From the NCBI GenBank assembly GCA_002484335.1, contig DLJQ01000018.1:91749-155748 (forward strand): 64,000 bases of DNA, in the 5' to 3' direction. The notes beneath the pieces are model-generated. The model was not told where the DNA came from. It searched no databases and was given only the letters and a program-made list of their open reading frames with translations. The DNA comes from Flavobacteriales bacterium UBA7612 (GTDB lineage: Bacteria > Bacteroidota > Bacteroidia > Flavobacteriales > Weeksellaceae). Every line of letters begins with the position of its first letter. Position 1 is the stretch's first letter. Positions 17,156-26,378 of the stretch are shown here, piece by piece. A program made the position numbers and the translations under genes.

Positions 17156-18034
17156 ATGGAATTACCTACACTAAAATTTAATAAGTCTGAATGTGGAGTT
17201 GATTTTTTACTGAATGTATTATCATGTAAAGATATTAAACAAAGTTATTTTACATCAGATTTTTCTAATACAGATTTTTTTGAAGTACTCTTTTTTAAAA
17301 AAGGAAAAGGTTATTTATTTTTAAATCATGAAAAAATAGAAATTAAAGATAATTCTATTGTTTTTATTTCTCCACTTCAAAAAAGAAAATGGCAATTAGA
17401 TATTAATTATATTCAGTTTGATTTATTAATATTTCAAGAAGATTTTTTAAATGATTTTTTTTCAGATAAACTTTTTACATATCGTTTACTTTATTTTTAC
17501 CAACTAGAATTTCCTTTAATAATGGATGTTTCTCATCAAAAATTAGAAAAATACCATTACTTATTAATTGAAATGAAATCCGAATTAAATAAAACAAAAA
17601 TAGATAGTGTTCATATTATTCGATCTTTAATTTATTATTTACTTCAAAAATTAAATAGGGAATATGCAAGTGCAAATAATCTTATTTTAAGTGAAAAACA
17701 ATCAAATTATGCCTTTACTTTTAAAAAACTTATCGAAATACATATAGAAGATAAACAAAGAGTGAATGATTATCTTCAGTTATTAAAAATAAGTCGAATT
17801 TCATTGAATAAATCTGTAAAAAAACAATTTAATATAACTCCAACAGAATTATTAAAAAAACGATTATTAATTCAAATAAAAGATTACTTGATTTATACTG
17901 ATTTATCCGTTCAGGAAATCTCTCAAAAACTAAACTTTTCAGAGTCAAATCATTTAATGAGATTCTTTAAAAAACTAACAGGTATTACAATTTCAGAATT
18001 TGTATTTCGTTATCAAAATGGTCTGATTAAATAG
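17156..18034 (+). CDS. AraC-family transcriptional regulator
   Basis: A 292-residue regulator: an N-terminal cupin-like sensing domain (ADFSNTDFFEVLFFKKGKGY region and ISPLQKRKW) and a C-terminal double helix-turn-helix. The second HTH is clear in VQEISQKLNFSESNHLMRFFKKLTGITISEF, the standard AraC signature order. It sits between the secreted propeller gene (38 bases upstream) and an isochorismatase gene (62 bases downstream, with its own promoter box), either of which could be its target. The ligand is unknown. AraC-type regulators of this layout are usually activators. Confidence 0.9.
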   Translation: MELPTLKFNKSECGVDFLLNVLSCKDIKQSYFTSDFSNTDFFEVLFFKKGKGYLFLNHEKIEIKDNSIVFISPLQKRKWQLDINYIQFDLLIFQEDFLNDFFSDKLFTYRLLYFYQLEFPLIMDVSHQKLEKYHYLLIEMKSELNKTKIDSVHIIRSLIYYLLQKLNREYASANNLILSEKQSNYAFTFKKLIEIHIEDKQRVNDYLQLLKISRISLNKSVKKQFNITPTELLKKRLLIQIKDYLIYTDLSVQEISQKLNFSESNHLMRFFKKLTGITISEFVFRYQNGLIK

Positions 18035-18067
18035 ATTTTTGGTAGTTATTCATTTTTTATTGAGAAT

Positions 18068-18075
18068 TAATTTTG
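18068..18075 (+). promoter_or_regulatory. -7 promoter box for the isochorismatase gene
   Basis: TAATTTTG matches TAnnTTTG, is followed by C and lies 20 bases before the ATG at 18096. It argues against an in-frame start further upstream, which would precede the promoter. Confidence 0.55.
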
Positions 18076-18095
18076 CTTTATTAAAAACAAATTCT

Positions 18096-18647
18096 ATGAG
18101 TAATAAAGCATTAATTGTTATTGATATTCAAAATGACTATTTTGAATATGGAGCTATTCCACTACACAAACCAATAGAGGCAAGTTTAAATGCCGCTAAA
18201 ATTATTAATGATTTTAGAGTAAAGAAATTACCTATTGCACATATACAACATATTTCTAGTAATCCTGAATTAATGCCAATTTTTATAGATGGTACAAATG
18301 GTGTCGAAATTCATGATAATGTAAAACCATTAGATAATGAAAAGGTTATTAAAAAATTCTATCCAAACAGTTTCAGAGAAACAGATTTATTAAATTATTT
18401 GAAATCCAATAATATAGATGAAGTTGTAATTGTTGGTATGATGACACATATGTGTATAGATGCTACAACTAGAGCAGCTTTCGATTTTGGATACAAATGT
18501 ACAGTTATAGCAGACGCTTGTGCTTCAAAAGATTTAGAAATTAATGGAAATATTGTAAAGGCAAATGATGTCCATAATGCATTTCTTTCTGCACTAGCAT
18601 TTTTTTATGCAAAAATTGATAATACAGTTCAATTTTTAGAAAATTAA
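18096..18647 (+). CDS. Cysteine hydrolase of the isochorismatase family
   Basis: A 183-residue cytoplasmic hydrolase of the isochorismatase/nicotinamidase superfamily. The expected Asp-Lys-Cys triad is visible: Asp in ALIVIDIQNDYF, Lys in VIKKFYPNSF and Cys in MMTHMCIDATTRAAFDFGY, with the preceding cis-peptide region IVGMMTHM. Members cleave amide or vinyl-ether bonds in small molecules; the substrate here is unknown (nicotinamide and isochorismate are less likely because of the short form and missing partner genes). The ATG at 18096 is chosen from the promoter box and the conserved N-terminus. It is followed by a strong terminator. Confidence 0.88.
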   Translation: MSNKALIVIDIQNDYFEYGAIPLHKPIEASLNAAKIINDFRVKKLPIAHIQHISSNPELMPIFIDGTNGVEIHDNVKPLDNEKVIKKFYPNSFRETDLLNYLKSNNIDEVVIVGMMTHMCIDATTRAAFDFGYKCTVIADACASKDLEINGNIVKANDVHNAFLSALAFFYAKIDNTVQFLEN

Positions 18648-18656
18648 AATAATAAG

Positions 18657-18683
18657 CGAACTGGATAATTATTATCCAGTTCG
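18657..18683 (+). terminator. Intrinsic terminator after the isochorismatase
   Basis: CGAACTGGATAA and TTATCCAGTTCG form a perfect 12-bp stem with a 3-base loop, followed by TTTTCTT. Confidence 0.9.
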
Positions 18684-18713
18684 TTTTCTTACAATCAAAT
18701 AGATAACTTATTT

Positions 18714-18721
18714 TATCTTTG
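18714..18721 (+). promoter_or_regulatory. -7 promoter box for the histidine kinase gene
   Basis: TATCTTTG, followed by C, is an exact TAnnTTTG match 16 bases before the TTG start at 18738, supporting that unusual start codon. Confidence 0.6.
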
Positions 18722-18737
18722 CAGAAAATTAAAATAA

Positions 18738-20312
18738 TTGTTTATTCATTTACGATACAGTTTATCTAAAAAATCTATTTATTTAATCACACTTTTAGTT
18801 AGTCTTATAACTTTAGTTGCACTTATTGTTTTAAGTTTTCTACTTACAAAAGAAAGCATAAAAAACAATGAAGAATTTGCACGCAAAAGTTTTTTTAGTA
18901 AATATGATGCTATTTATTTTGAATTTGATAAAATGTCAAATTACAAAAAAGTTATTCAGAATGTTGTAAATAAATCGAATAAAGATAACTATAGAGAGCA
19001 TTTAGGTGTTTTAAATGATTTGAATAGTCAAAATGATTTAAAATTATATAATTGGGCTTTTTTAAATACTTCAGATAAAAATAGTTTTGATTCGTTAAAA
19101 TTATATTCTAATGCGATTGACAGAGAAATTAGCACATCTGATAATTTTTTTCATAACAAATTAGGTAAACAAAATAATAGCATAATAATTAGATATAAAG
19201 GAAATAATTATTGGACGCATTATTTCTTCAAAAAAACGTCTAACTTATATTATGGTTATACATTTAATTTGAATGATTTGCATGATTATTTTGTAAATAT
19301 AAATGAGAATACATTTAATTATGCTTTTGTTTTTGATAATAAAGGCTATTGTATCACTCACCCAGATGAAAAGTTTATAGGTAAAAATATTTTTGATTTC
19401 ACAACAATAACTCCAAATGATACCATAACTAGTAATTTAAAATCTGGTTATACAGAAAATAAAGCTATTTCAGAATACTTGACAGAAACAGAAATTACCC
19501 GATTTATAAAACCAATGAAAGTAAACGATTTTGATGGTTATGTAGTTGTAGGTCATTTAAATTTTCTGATAGAAGAAAGTGTTTTTCCTACAAAACTATA
19601 TGTTGCGATAATTTTCTTAACCACAATAATATTAATTAGCTTCATATTTTTACTTTTTAATTTAATAACTAGAAAAGCTTACCAAGAAAATGAAATTGTT
19701 ATTAAGGATAAAAACAGGCTTTTAATTGAAAATGAAGAAGTTATAAAAGAAAATGCTTTAAATCAATTAAAACAACTAAAAAATCAAATTAATCCACATT
19801 TTTTATTTAATTCTCTTAATACATTATATATGATAATTGGATTAGATTCTAAAAAAGCACAACGTTTTACAATGAATTTATCCAAAATTTATAGATATCT
19901 TATTGTTCCTCCAAAAGAGAATATTGTTTCTGTAGAGAAAGAATTAGATTTTATAAGTCAATATATGGAATTACAAAAAAATCGTTTTCACGAAGAATTA
20001 ATTTTCAATTTAGAAATTAAAGATCAAAAAAGTTTGTTAAAATTTATTCCTTATTTAGCTTTGCAATTAGTTGTAGAAAATTGTATAAAACATAATATTG
20101 CGACAATAGAAAATCCTTTAACCATAAATATAAGATTAGAAACTGATTATTTAATCGTTAATAATACTTATCAATTGAAAGATACTTTTGAAGAAAATGC
20201 TCATTTTGGTCTTGATTATTTAAAAAAAATGTATGATTTTTATAATACTAAATCTTTTAAAACTGAAATCAAAAATGGCTTATTTATCTGTGTACTTCCA
20301 TTAATTAAATAA
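18738..20312 (+). CDS. LytS/YehU-type sensor histidine kinase
   Basis: A 524-residue membrane sensor kinase. A membrane segment (about 13-35), an extracytoplasmic cache-like sensor domain of about 250 residues (with FNYAFVFDNKGYCITHPDEK) and a second membrane segment (about 286-310) precede a short coiled coil. A His_kinase domain of the LytS type follows, with NQINPHFLFNSLNTL (phospho-His about 353), and a small ATPase domain with VVENCIKHNI. Start is TTG: no ATG lies near, and the promoter box is 16 bases upstream. The matching LytTR response regulator gene lies 7.4 kb downstream, beyond the protease-SusC-SusD genes, so the kinase probably senses a substrate or product of that system. Confidence 0.88.
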   Translation: MFIHLRYSLSKKSIYLITLLVSLITLVALIVLSFLLTKESIKNNEEFARKSFFSKYDAIYFEFDKMSNYKKVIQNVVNKSNKDNYREHLGVLNDLNSQNDLKLYNWAFLNTSDKNSFDSLKLYSNAIDREISTSDNFFHNKLGKQNNSIIIRYKGNNYWTHYFFKKTSNLYYGYTFNLNDLHDYFVNINENTFNYAFVFDNKGYCITHPDEKFIGKNIFDFTTITPNDTITSNLKSGYTENKAISEYLTETEITRFIKPMKVNDFDGYVVVGHLNFLIEESVFPTKLYVAIIFLTTIILISFIFLLFNLITRKAYQENEIVIKDKNRLLIENEEVIKENALNQLKQLKNQINPHFLFNSLNTLYMIIGLDSKKAQRFTMNLSKIYRYLIVPPKENIVSVEKELDFISQYMELQKNRFHEELIFNLEIKDQKSLLKFIPYLALQLVVENCIKHNIATIENPLTINIRLETDYLIVNNTYQLKDTFEENAHFGLDYLKKMYDFYNTKSFKTEIKNGLFICVLPLIK

Positions 20313-20320
20313 TAAAATAA

Positions 20321-20352
20321 CCATTCACTCTTAAAAAAAAGCTATTCACTCT
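20321..20352 (+). promoter_or_regulatory. Direct-repeat operator, likely site for the LytTR regulator
   Basis: The 9-mer ATTCACTCT occurs at 20323-20331 and 20344-20352: identical copies 21 bp apart (two helical turns). LytTR regulators typically bind two short direct repeats with about this spacing. Extended copies CCATTCACTC and CTATTCACTC with an 11-bp spacer resemble the YpdB-type arrangement. The site sits directly upstream of the -33 element of the protease promoter, as expected for an activator. Confidence 0.55.
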
Positions 20353-20359
20353 ATAAAAA

Positions 20360-20390
20360 TTTGTTAATTTTTTAACATGACTTAAGTTTA
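20360..20390 (+). promoter_or_regulatory. Promoter of the metalloprotease-SusC-SusD operon
   Basis: TTTG (20360-20363) and TAAGTTTA (20383-20390, one base off TAnnTTTG) are separated by 19 bases, the classical Bacteroidota -33/-7 spacing. The direct repeats lie just upstream. The imperfect -7 box fits a promoter needing an activator. Confidence 0.45.
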
Positions 20391-20427
20391 GAGCATTAAT
20401 GTAAACATAATGTAAATTAAGTCGAAA

Positions 20428-23007
20428 ATGAGTTTGATGCCAGATAGAAAATACCATTATGCCATTTGTTTAGGATTGGCCCTTTCATCTTCTGTACTTT
20501 ACGGTCAGAAGACAGAAAAAAAGAAGACAGATAAAGTTGAAAAAACTGAAAAAACCGATTCTATTTCAAAAAAATCAAAAAAAATTGATGAATTAATTAA
20601 GAAAGGAACATATAAGAAAGGACTTTTTAATATTATTGAAGTTAAAAATGATATTTATTTTGAGATTCCTGATAGTCTTTTTGGGCGTCAATTTTTAGTT
20701 GTTAATAAACTTTCTCAAGTTCCAATGCAAATAAATGAAGCAGGGCTGAACAAAGGAATGAACTATGAAAATAAAATAGTAAGTTTTTATAAAGACGAGA
20801 AAGCAAAAAAGATTTGGGTAAAAACATTAAATCCAATTGCTTCTTCACCAAAAGATGATGCAATTACAGCCTCTGTAAAAAATAACTTTTCTGAATCAAT
20901 TATTGAAGTATTTGATATTGAAGCTCAAAATAGTGACTCAACAAAAATTGCAATTAAAGTAAATAAAATATTTGATGGTAATCAAAAGAGTTTTAATGAT
21001 GTTTTATCTAATACAGGATTAGGAGGATCAGTAAAATCTAATCTATCATATATAGAGCAAGTAAAAACATTCCCGGAAAATATAGTTGTAAAATCTCAAT
21101 TATCAACTTCAGTAAACGAAGGTGGAGGGGATTTAGCCGTTACATTGGGTGTTACAAGTAATTTAGTGTTATTACCAGAAACACCTATGCAACCACGCCA
21201 ATCGGATAATAGAATAGGATATTTTACTGAAAAACATTGGTTTTTTAATGATAAACAACACAAGATGGAAGACCAACGTTTTATTACACGTTGGCGTTTA
21301 GAACCAAAAGATATTGATAAAGAAAAATATTTAAGAGGAGAGTTAGTAGAACCTAAAAAACCTATTATTTATTATATAGATCCATCTACACCAAAACAAT
21401 GGAGACAAAAAATAATTGATGGTGTATATGATTGGCAAGTTGCTTTTGAGCAAGCTGGTTTTAAAAATGCAGTAATAGCTAAAGAAGCAGATCCTAATGA
21501 CAAAGATTTTGATATTGATGATGTACGTTATTCTGTTATAACCTATGCAGCTTCTCCGAAATCTAACGCTATGGGGCCTTCTGTAGTAGACCCTAGAAGT
21601 GGGGAAATTATTGAAGCTGATATTATTTGGTGGCATAATGTAATGACTTCATTGCACGAATGGATGCGTATACAAACAGGGCCAATCGATTCTAAAGCAA
21701 GAGCAAATAAATTTAGTGACGACCATATGGGAGAAGCTATCCGCTTTGTTTCTTCTCATGAAGTTGGTCACACGTTTGGACTTAAACATAACATGGGATC
21801 ATCATTTGCTTATCCAGTAGATTCTTTACGTTCTAAAGAATTTACAGATAAAATGGGAGGGACAGCTCCATCTATTATGGATTATGCACGTTATAATTAT
21901 GTTGCGCAACCAGAAGATGGTGTAACAGCTATTACTCCTAAAATAGGATTGTATGATAAATATGCAATAGAATGGGGATATCGTTGGTATCCAAATAAAG
22001 ATGTAGAAAAGAAATCTTTAAATAAAATGTTAGAAATCCATCAAAATGATCCAATTTATTTTTATGGAGAACAACAAGATTATGTTAGTACAATTGATCC
22101 TCGTTCACAATCGGAAGATTTAGGTGATGATGCTGTATTAGCGAGTGAATATGGATTAAAGAATTTAAAACGTGTTTCTGATAATATTATAAAATGGACC
22201 TACGAAAAAGATAAATCTTATATCGATGCTGGTAAATTATATTTTGGGACAATTGGTCAATGGGATTTATATTCAAATCATGTATTGGCTAACGTAGGTG
22301 GAATTTATTTAAATAGTACTGTATTTGGAGATAATAAGAAATCGTATGAAGCTGTTCCAGCAAAAATGCAAATAAAAGCTGTTGATTACCTTATAAAGAA
22401 TGTTTTTACAATTCCAAAATGGTTATTCTTTAACGAGATTACAGATAAAACATACGCAATTAAAAATTCTCCATTTGGACCATACGAACAAACACCATAT
22501 ACATTAGCAAGAGAAATGCAATATAGTGTTGTTTATTCATTACTTTCTGATGATAGATTATTGAGATTATTAGAAAATGAATTAAATCAAGAAGAAAGAG
22601 AATCAAAAGAAAATGTTTTCACAGTTGAAAAACTGTTTGATCAAGTAAGAAATTCAATTTTCGATAAAAAATCTAATCTTTCTATTTTAGAAAGAATGAC
22701 TCAAAAAAATTATGTTGATGCATTAATTGTTTCTTCAAATAAATTATTCGAAAAAACAACTGTAACAGGAATACAATTAAACCAAAATTTACAATTACCA
22801 ACCATCTGTAATTATTTGGAAGATGATAAATCTATCCGAAATATTAACTTTTCTTCAATGAAAAGAGTGTCAGAAGTAACTACCTATAAAAGAGCAGAAT
22901 TACAAAAGTTATTAAGTCTTTTAAACAAAAAGAAAAATAAAGGAAACGAGGCAACAAAAGCCCATTATGCTGACTTAATTTTAAGAATTAACGAAGCTTT
23001 AAAGTAA
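20428..23007 (+). CDS. Secreted zinc-dependent metalloprotease (DUF5117/DUF5118 type)
   Basis: An 859-residue metalloprotease with an N-terminal signal (AICLGLALSSSVLYG), a Lys-rich linker and a large N-terminal region of the DUF5118/DUF5117 type. A metzincin-like catalytic core, HEVGHTFGLKHN, gives zinc ligands His444, His448 and His454 with Glu445 as base, and a DUF4953-like C-terminal part follows. It should act in the periplasm or at the cell surface. The gene opens an operon with SusC and SusD (8-base gap), just after a direct-repeat operator, so it probably produces the peptides that the outer-membrane pair imports. The peptide specificity is unknown. Confidence 0.9.
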   Translation: MSLMPDRKYHYAICLGLALSSSVLYGQKTEKKKTDKVEKTEKTDSISKKSKKIDELIKKGTYKKGLFNIIEVKNDIYFEIPDSLFGRQFLVVNKLSQVPMQINEAGLNKGMNYENKIVSFYKDEKAKKIWVKTLNPIASSPKDDAITASVKNNFSESIIEVFDIEAQNSDSTKIAIKVNKIFDGNQKSFNDVLSNTGLGGSVKSNLSYIEQVKTFPENIVVKSQLSTSVNEGGGDLAVTLGVTSNLVLLPETPMQPRQSDNRIGYFTEKHWFFNDKQHKMEDQRFITRWRLEPKDIDKEKYLRGELVEPKKPIIYYIDPSTPKQWRQKIIDGVYDWQVAFEQAGFKNAVIAKEADPNDKDFDIDDVRYSVITYAASPKSNAMGPSVVDPRSGEIIEADIIWWHNVMTSLHEWMRIQTGPIDSKARANKFSDDHMGEAIRFVSSHEVGHTFGLKHNMGSSFAYPVDSLRSKEFTDKMGGTAPSIMDYARYNYVAQPEDGVTAITPKIGLYDKYAIEWGYRWYPNKDVEKKSLNKMLEIHQNDPIYFYGEQQDYVSTIDPRSQSEDLGDDAVLASEYGLKNLKRVSDNIIKWTYEKDKSYIDAGKLYFGTIGQWDLYSNHVLANVGGIYLNSTVFGDNKKSYEAVPAKMQIKAVDYLIKNVFTIPKWLFFNEITDKTYAIKNSPFGPYEQTPYTLAREMQYSVVYSLLSDDRLLRLLENELNQEERESKENVFTVEKLFDQVRNSIFDKKSNLSILERMTQKNYVDALIVSSNKLFEKTTVTGIQLNQNLQLPTICNYLEDDKSIRNINFSSMKRVSEVTTYKRAELQKLLSLLNKKKNKGNEATKAHYADLILRINEALK

Positions 23008-23014
23008 TACTAAA

Positions 23015-26000
23015 ATGAAGAAAACACTATTTTTTTTACCTCTTTTAGCTGATAGTTTAGCATTTGCGCAAGAGAATCAGGATAAAAGGGTAATTACCGG
23101 TAAAGTTACTGATGACGACACAATGGTTGCTATTGGAGGTGCTTCTGTGAAAATAGAAGCACAATCGATATCTACTAAAACAAATCAGAAAGATGTTATT
23201 GAAAGTTTAACGATTGGAACAGTTACTGATGAAAACGGTAATTTTACGTTAGAAATTCCAGCAAATACAAAATCTGTATTAATTAGTTATTTAGGTTATG
23301 AATCTAAAAAGATTGACCTTTCTGCAGATGATAAGAATTACACAATTAGTTTAATTCCATCTGATGAATTTATTACGACACCAGGTAATAATGACTTACA
23401 AGAGGTTGTAGTTACAGGTTATCAAAAAATAGAAAAACGTAAATTAACATCTGCTGTTGCTACAGTAAAAATGGATGATATTGAACAAGCTGGTGTTGCT
23501 AGTGTAGATCAATTATTACAAGGGCAAATAGCAGGTGTTGCTGTAACTCCTGAAACTGGTTCTCCAGGTGGGGCTACAAAAATTAGAATTCGTGGTACAG
23601 CTTCTTTATCTGGTTCTCAGGATCCATTATGGGTAATAGATGGTTTACCATTAGAAGGGAGTGATGTGCCTAATTTTAGTGATAAGGATAATATTGATCA
23701 GTTACAAAATTTTTCCATTGCAGGTTTAAACCCAAATGACATTGAAGATATAACAATTCTTAAAGACGCCGCTGCAACAGCTATTTATGGTGCAAGAGCT
23801 GCAAATGGAGTAATATCTATTACAACAAAAAGAGGTAAAAAAGGTAGAATGCAAATTAACTTTTCTGCAAATACATTTGTAAATACTCGACCAAATTTTG
23901 ATCGTTTAAATTTATTAAATGCTTCAGAGAAAGTAGATTTAGAATTAATGTTAGCTGGAAGAGATGACTTAACTTATCGTAATACGAAAGGTGAAGTGAT
24001 GAGAATTTTGCAGCAAAATAATCAATTAGATACGTATAGATCTGGAGGATTATCAGCATTAAATTCTACGACTCTAGGAGAGATAAATGCTCTAAGAGGT
24101 AATACAACAGATTGGGGAAAACTATTATATCAAAATGCAATTAATAAGCAGTATGGTTTAAGTATTTCTGGAGGAAATGATTTATCTGATTATTATTTTT
24201 CTTTGGGATATTATGATGAAAATGGTACAACTATAGGAACAGGTTTCGAACGTTATAACTTAACATTGAAAAACAATTACAAGTTAACAGATCGTTTATC
24301 TGCTGGTATTTCTATTTTTGCGACATCAAGTGATCGTAATTCTTTTTTAACAGATACAGATGCATCTATCAACCCAATTAATTATTCTCGTAATGCTAAT
24401 CCATATTTATCTCCTTATAATGCTGACGGAAGCTATCGTTATGATAAAGATATAGATGGTTTTGAGGATACTTATATTCCATTCAATTTTATAGAAGAAA
24501 GATCAAATTCTCGTTATACTTTAAAGAATAGAGCTTTAAAAGCCATTATGGATCTTGAGTATAAAATAGCTAAAGGGCTTAAGATTACTTCTCAATTTGG
24601 AATGCAATATGATAATAACAAAACAGAGAAGTATGCAGGTCAAGAAACTTATTTTACACGTAAATTAAAACAAAATACGCGTTATTATCAATCAGGGTAT
24701 AAGTACTTTTTACCAGATGGAGATGTAAAACAAAATTGGTTCAATGATTATTTTCAATACAATTGGAAATTACAAGCAACTTATAGTACAACAATAAATG
24801 ATCGTCATGAGATAGATTTAATGGCTGGTACAGAGCTAAGAAGAACACAAGATAAAACAACTATATCTCGTGCTTTTGGTTATAATCCAATTACTCGTCA
24901 AGCAACAACTATTATGTTTCCTAACTCTAGTTCTGCAGCAGATCAACGCTTTAGAACTTATGACGAAACTCCTGAAGTTATTAATGCATATGCTTCTATG
25001 TATGCAACTGCAGCTTATACTTACGATAAAAAATATACATTTTTTGGAAGTGTAAGATATGATGGGACAAATTTATTTGGAGTTGATAAAAAATATAAAT
25101 ATCTACCAATATGGGCAGTTTCAGGATCTTGGTTAGTTTCGAGAGAGTCATTTATGGAAAATGTTAATTTTATTTCAGAATTAAGATTGAGAGCCTCTTA
25201 TGGTCTACAAGGAAATATAGATCGTAATACTTCTCCATTTTTTATAGGAGATTATAAAGATACAACTATACTACCAGGAAGTAAAGAACCTACAATAGTT
25301 GTTTCAAATCCACCAAATGGGAAATTACGTTGGGAAAAAACAACAAATGTGAACTTTGGAATGGACTTAGGTTTACTAAAGAATAGAATTAATCTTACTG
25401 TTGATGTTTATAACAGAAAAGGGACTGATATGATTAGTATGAGAGAAACTCCATTAGAAACTGGTTTTGCTTATACAATGGTTAACTGGGGAGAAATTAC
25501 AAATAAAGGTTTTGAAATTGCTCTTACTACAAGAAATATTGATACTAAAAATTTTAAATGGTCAACTACAATTAATTTAGCTCATAATAAAAGTAATGTT
25601 TTACAAGAAAATGTAAGTGAGAATAGTACTTTGCCTTCACGAGTTGGATTACCTGTAAATGCTGTGTTTGCATTGAAAACAGCTGGTCTTGATGAAGCTG
25701 GAAATCCAATGTTTTGGAAAGGAAAAGAAAAAGTTTCAGCAAAAGATTTCTTTGCATTATATGATTTATATGCAGATTTTCTACCAGGAGAAATAGCAGA
25801 GTCTAAGTTAACAAATGCAGAAATGAGAAGTCTGTTTACATATATTGGAGATCGTGATCCAAAGTTTACAGGTGGTATTATAAATACGTTCAAAATAAAA
25901 GATTTTGATATTAATGTCTCAGCAGCTTTCAATTACAAACAAACGATCATGAGTACTCCTCCTTACAGAGGAATGGAAGTAGATCCTGGCCGTAATTATT

Positions 26001-26365
26001 CACAAGCTATATTACAAGCAGGTAATACGTTACCTGGAATTACAAGTCCTGTAATGGGTGATGATGATTCTTGGATGGTTAATAAATGGTTTGCAGGAAA
26101 TAGAGCAAGCGCATATAATTTATTAGATATATGGGCAAAACAAGTAAGTTATTTACGTATTACAAGCATTAGACTTGGATATAATCTTCCTTCACGTTTT
26201 ACAGAATCTATTGGTGTAAAAAGCTTAAAACTAAGTATAGAAGGACGTAATCTTTTTGTATTTAGTAATGGATATAAAGGTTATTTTGATCCGGAAACTT
26301 ATGGAAACATATATGCACAACCAATTGCTAAATCTGTAACAATGGGATTAAATGTCTCTTTTTAA
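23015..26365 (+). CDS. SusC/RagA-family TonB-linked outer-membrane transporter
   Basis: An 1116-residue SusC-type transporter: signal peptide (cleavage near LAFAQ), a CarboxypepD_reg-like N-terminal domain (VITGKVTDDDTMVAIGGASV, DENGNFTLEIP), a TonB-box-like LQEVVVTGYQ, a plug with the SusC signature LKDAAATAIYGARAANGVI, and a large barrel ending in aromatic residues (LNVSF). It should form the channel of a SusCD complex with the downstream gene, powered by TonB. No glycoside hydrolases are present, and the operon leader is a protease, so the cargo is more likely peptide than glycan. The preceding gene ends 7 bases upstream. Confidence 0.93.
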   Translation: MKKTLFFLPLLADSLAFAQENQDKRVITGKVTDDDTMVAIGGASVKIEAQSISTKTNQKDVIESLTIGTVTDENGNFTLEIPANTKSVLISYLGYESKKIDLSADDKNYTISLIPSDEFITTPGNNDLQEVVVTGYQKIEKRKLTSAVATVKMDDIEQAGVASVDQLLQGQIAGVAVTPETGSPGGATKIRIRGTASLSGSQDPLWVIDGLPLEGSDVPNFSDKDNIDQLQNFSIAGLNPNDIEDITILKDAAATAIYGARAANGVISITTKRGKKGRMQINFSANTFVNTRPNFDRLNLLNASEKVDLELMLAGRDDLTYRNTKGEVMRILQQNNQLDTYRSGGLSALNSTTLGEINALRGNTTDWGKLLYQNAINKQYGLSISGGNDLSDYYFSLGYYDENGTTIGTGFERYNLTLKNNYKLTDRLSAGISIFATSSDRNSFLTDTDASINPINYSRNANPYLSPYNADGSYRYDKDIDGFEDTYIPFNFIEERSNSRYTLKNRALKAIMDLEYKIAKGLKITSQFGMQYDNNKTEKYAGQETYFTRKLKQNTRYYQSGYKYFLPDGDVKQNWFNDYFQYNWKLQATYSTTINDRHEIDLMAGTELRRTQDKTTISRAFGYNPITRQATTIMFPNSSSAADQRFRTYDETPEVINAYASMYATAAYTYDKKYTFFGSVRYDGTNLFGVDKKYKYLPIWAVSGSWLVSRESFMENVNFISELRLRASYGLQGNIDRNTSPFFIGDYKDTTILPGSKEPTIVVSNPPNGKLRWEKTTNVNFGMDLGLLKNRINLTVDVYNRKGTDMISMRETPLETGFAYTMVNWGEITNKGFEIALTTRNIDTKNFKWSTTINLAHNKSNVLQENVSENSTLPSRVGLPVNAVFALKTAGLDEAGNPMFWKGKEKVSAKDFFALYDLYADFLPGEIAESKLTNAEMRSLFTYIGDRDPKFTGGIINTFKIKDFDINVSAAFNYKQTIMSTPPYRGMEVDPGRNYSQAILQAGNTLPGITSPVMGDDDSWMVNKWFAGNRASAYNLLDIWAKQVSYLRITSIRLGYNLPSRFTESIGVKSLKLSIEGRNLFVFSNGYKGYFDPETYGNIYAQPIAKSVTMGLNVSF

Positions 26366-26378
26366 AAATGAAATTAAC

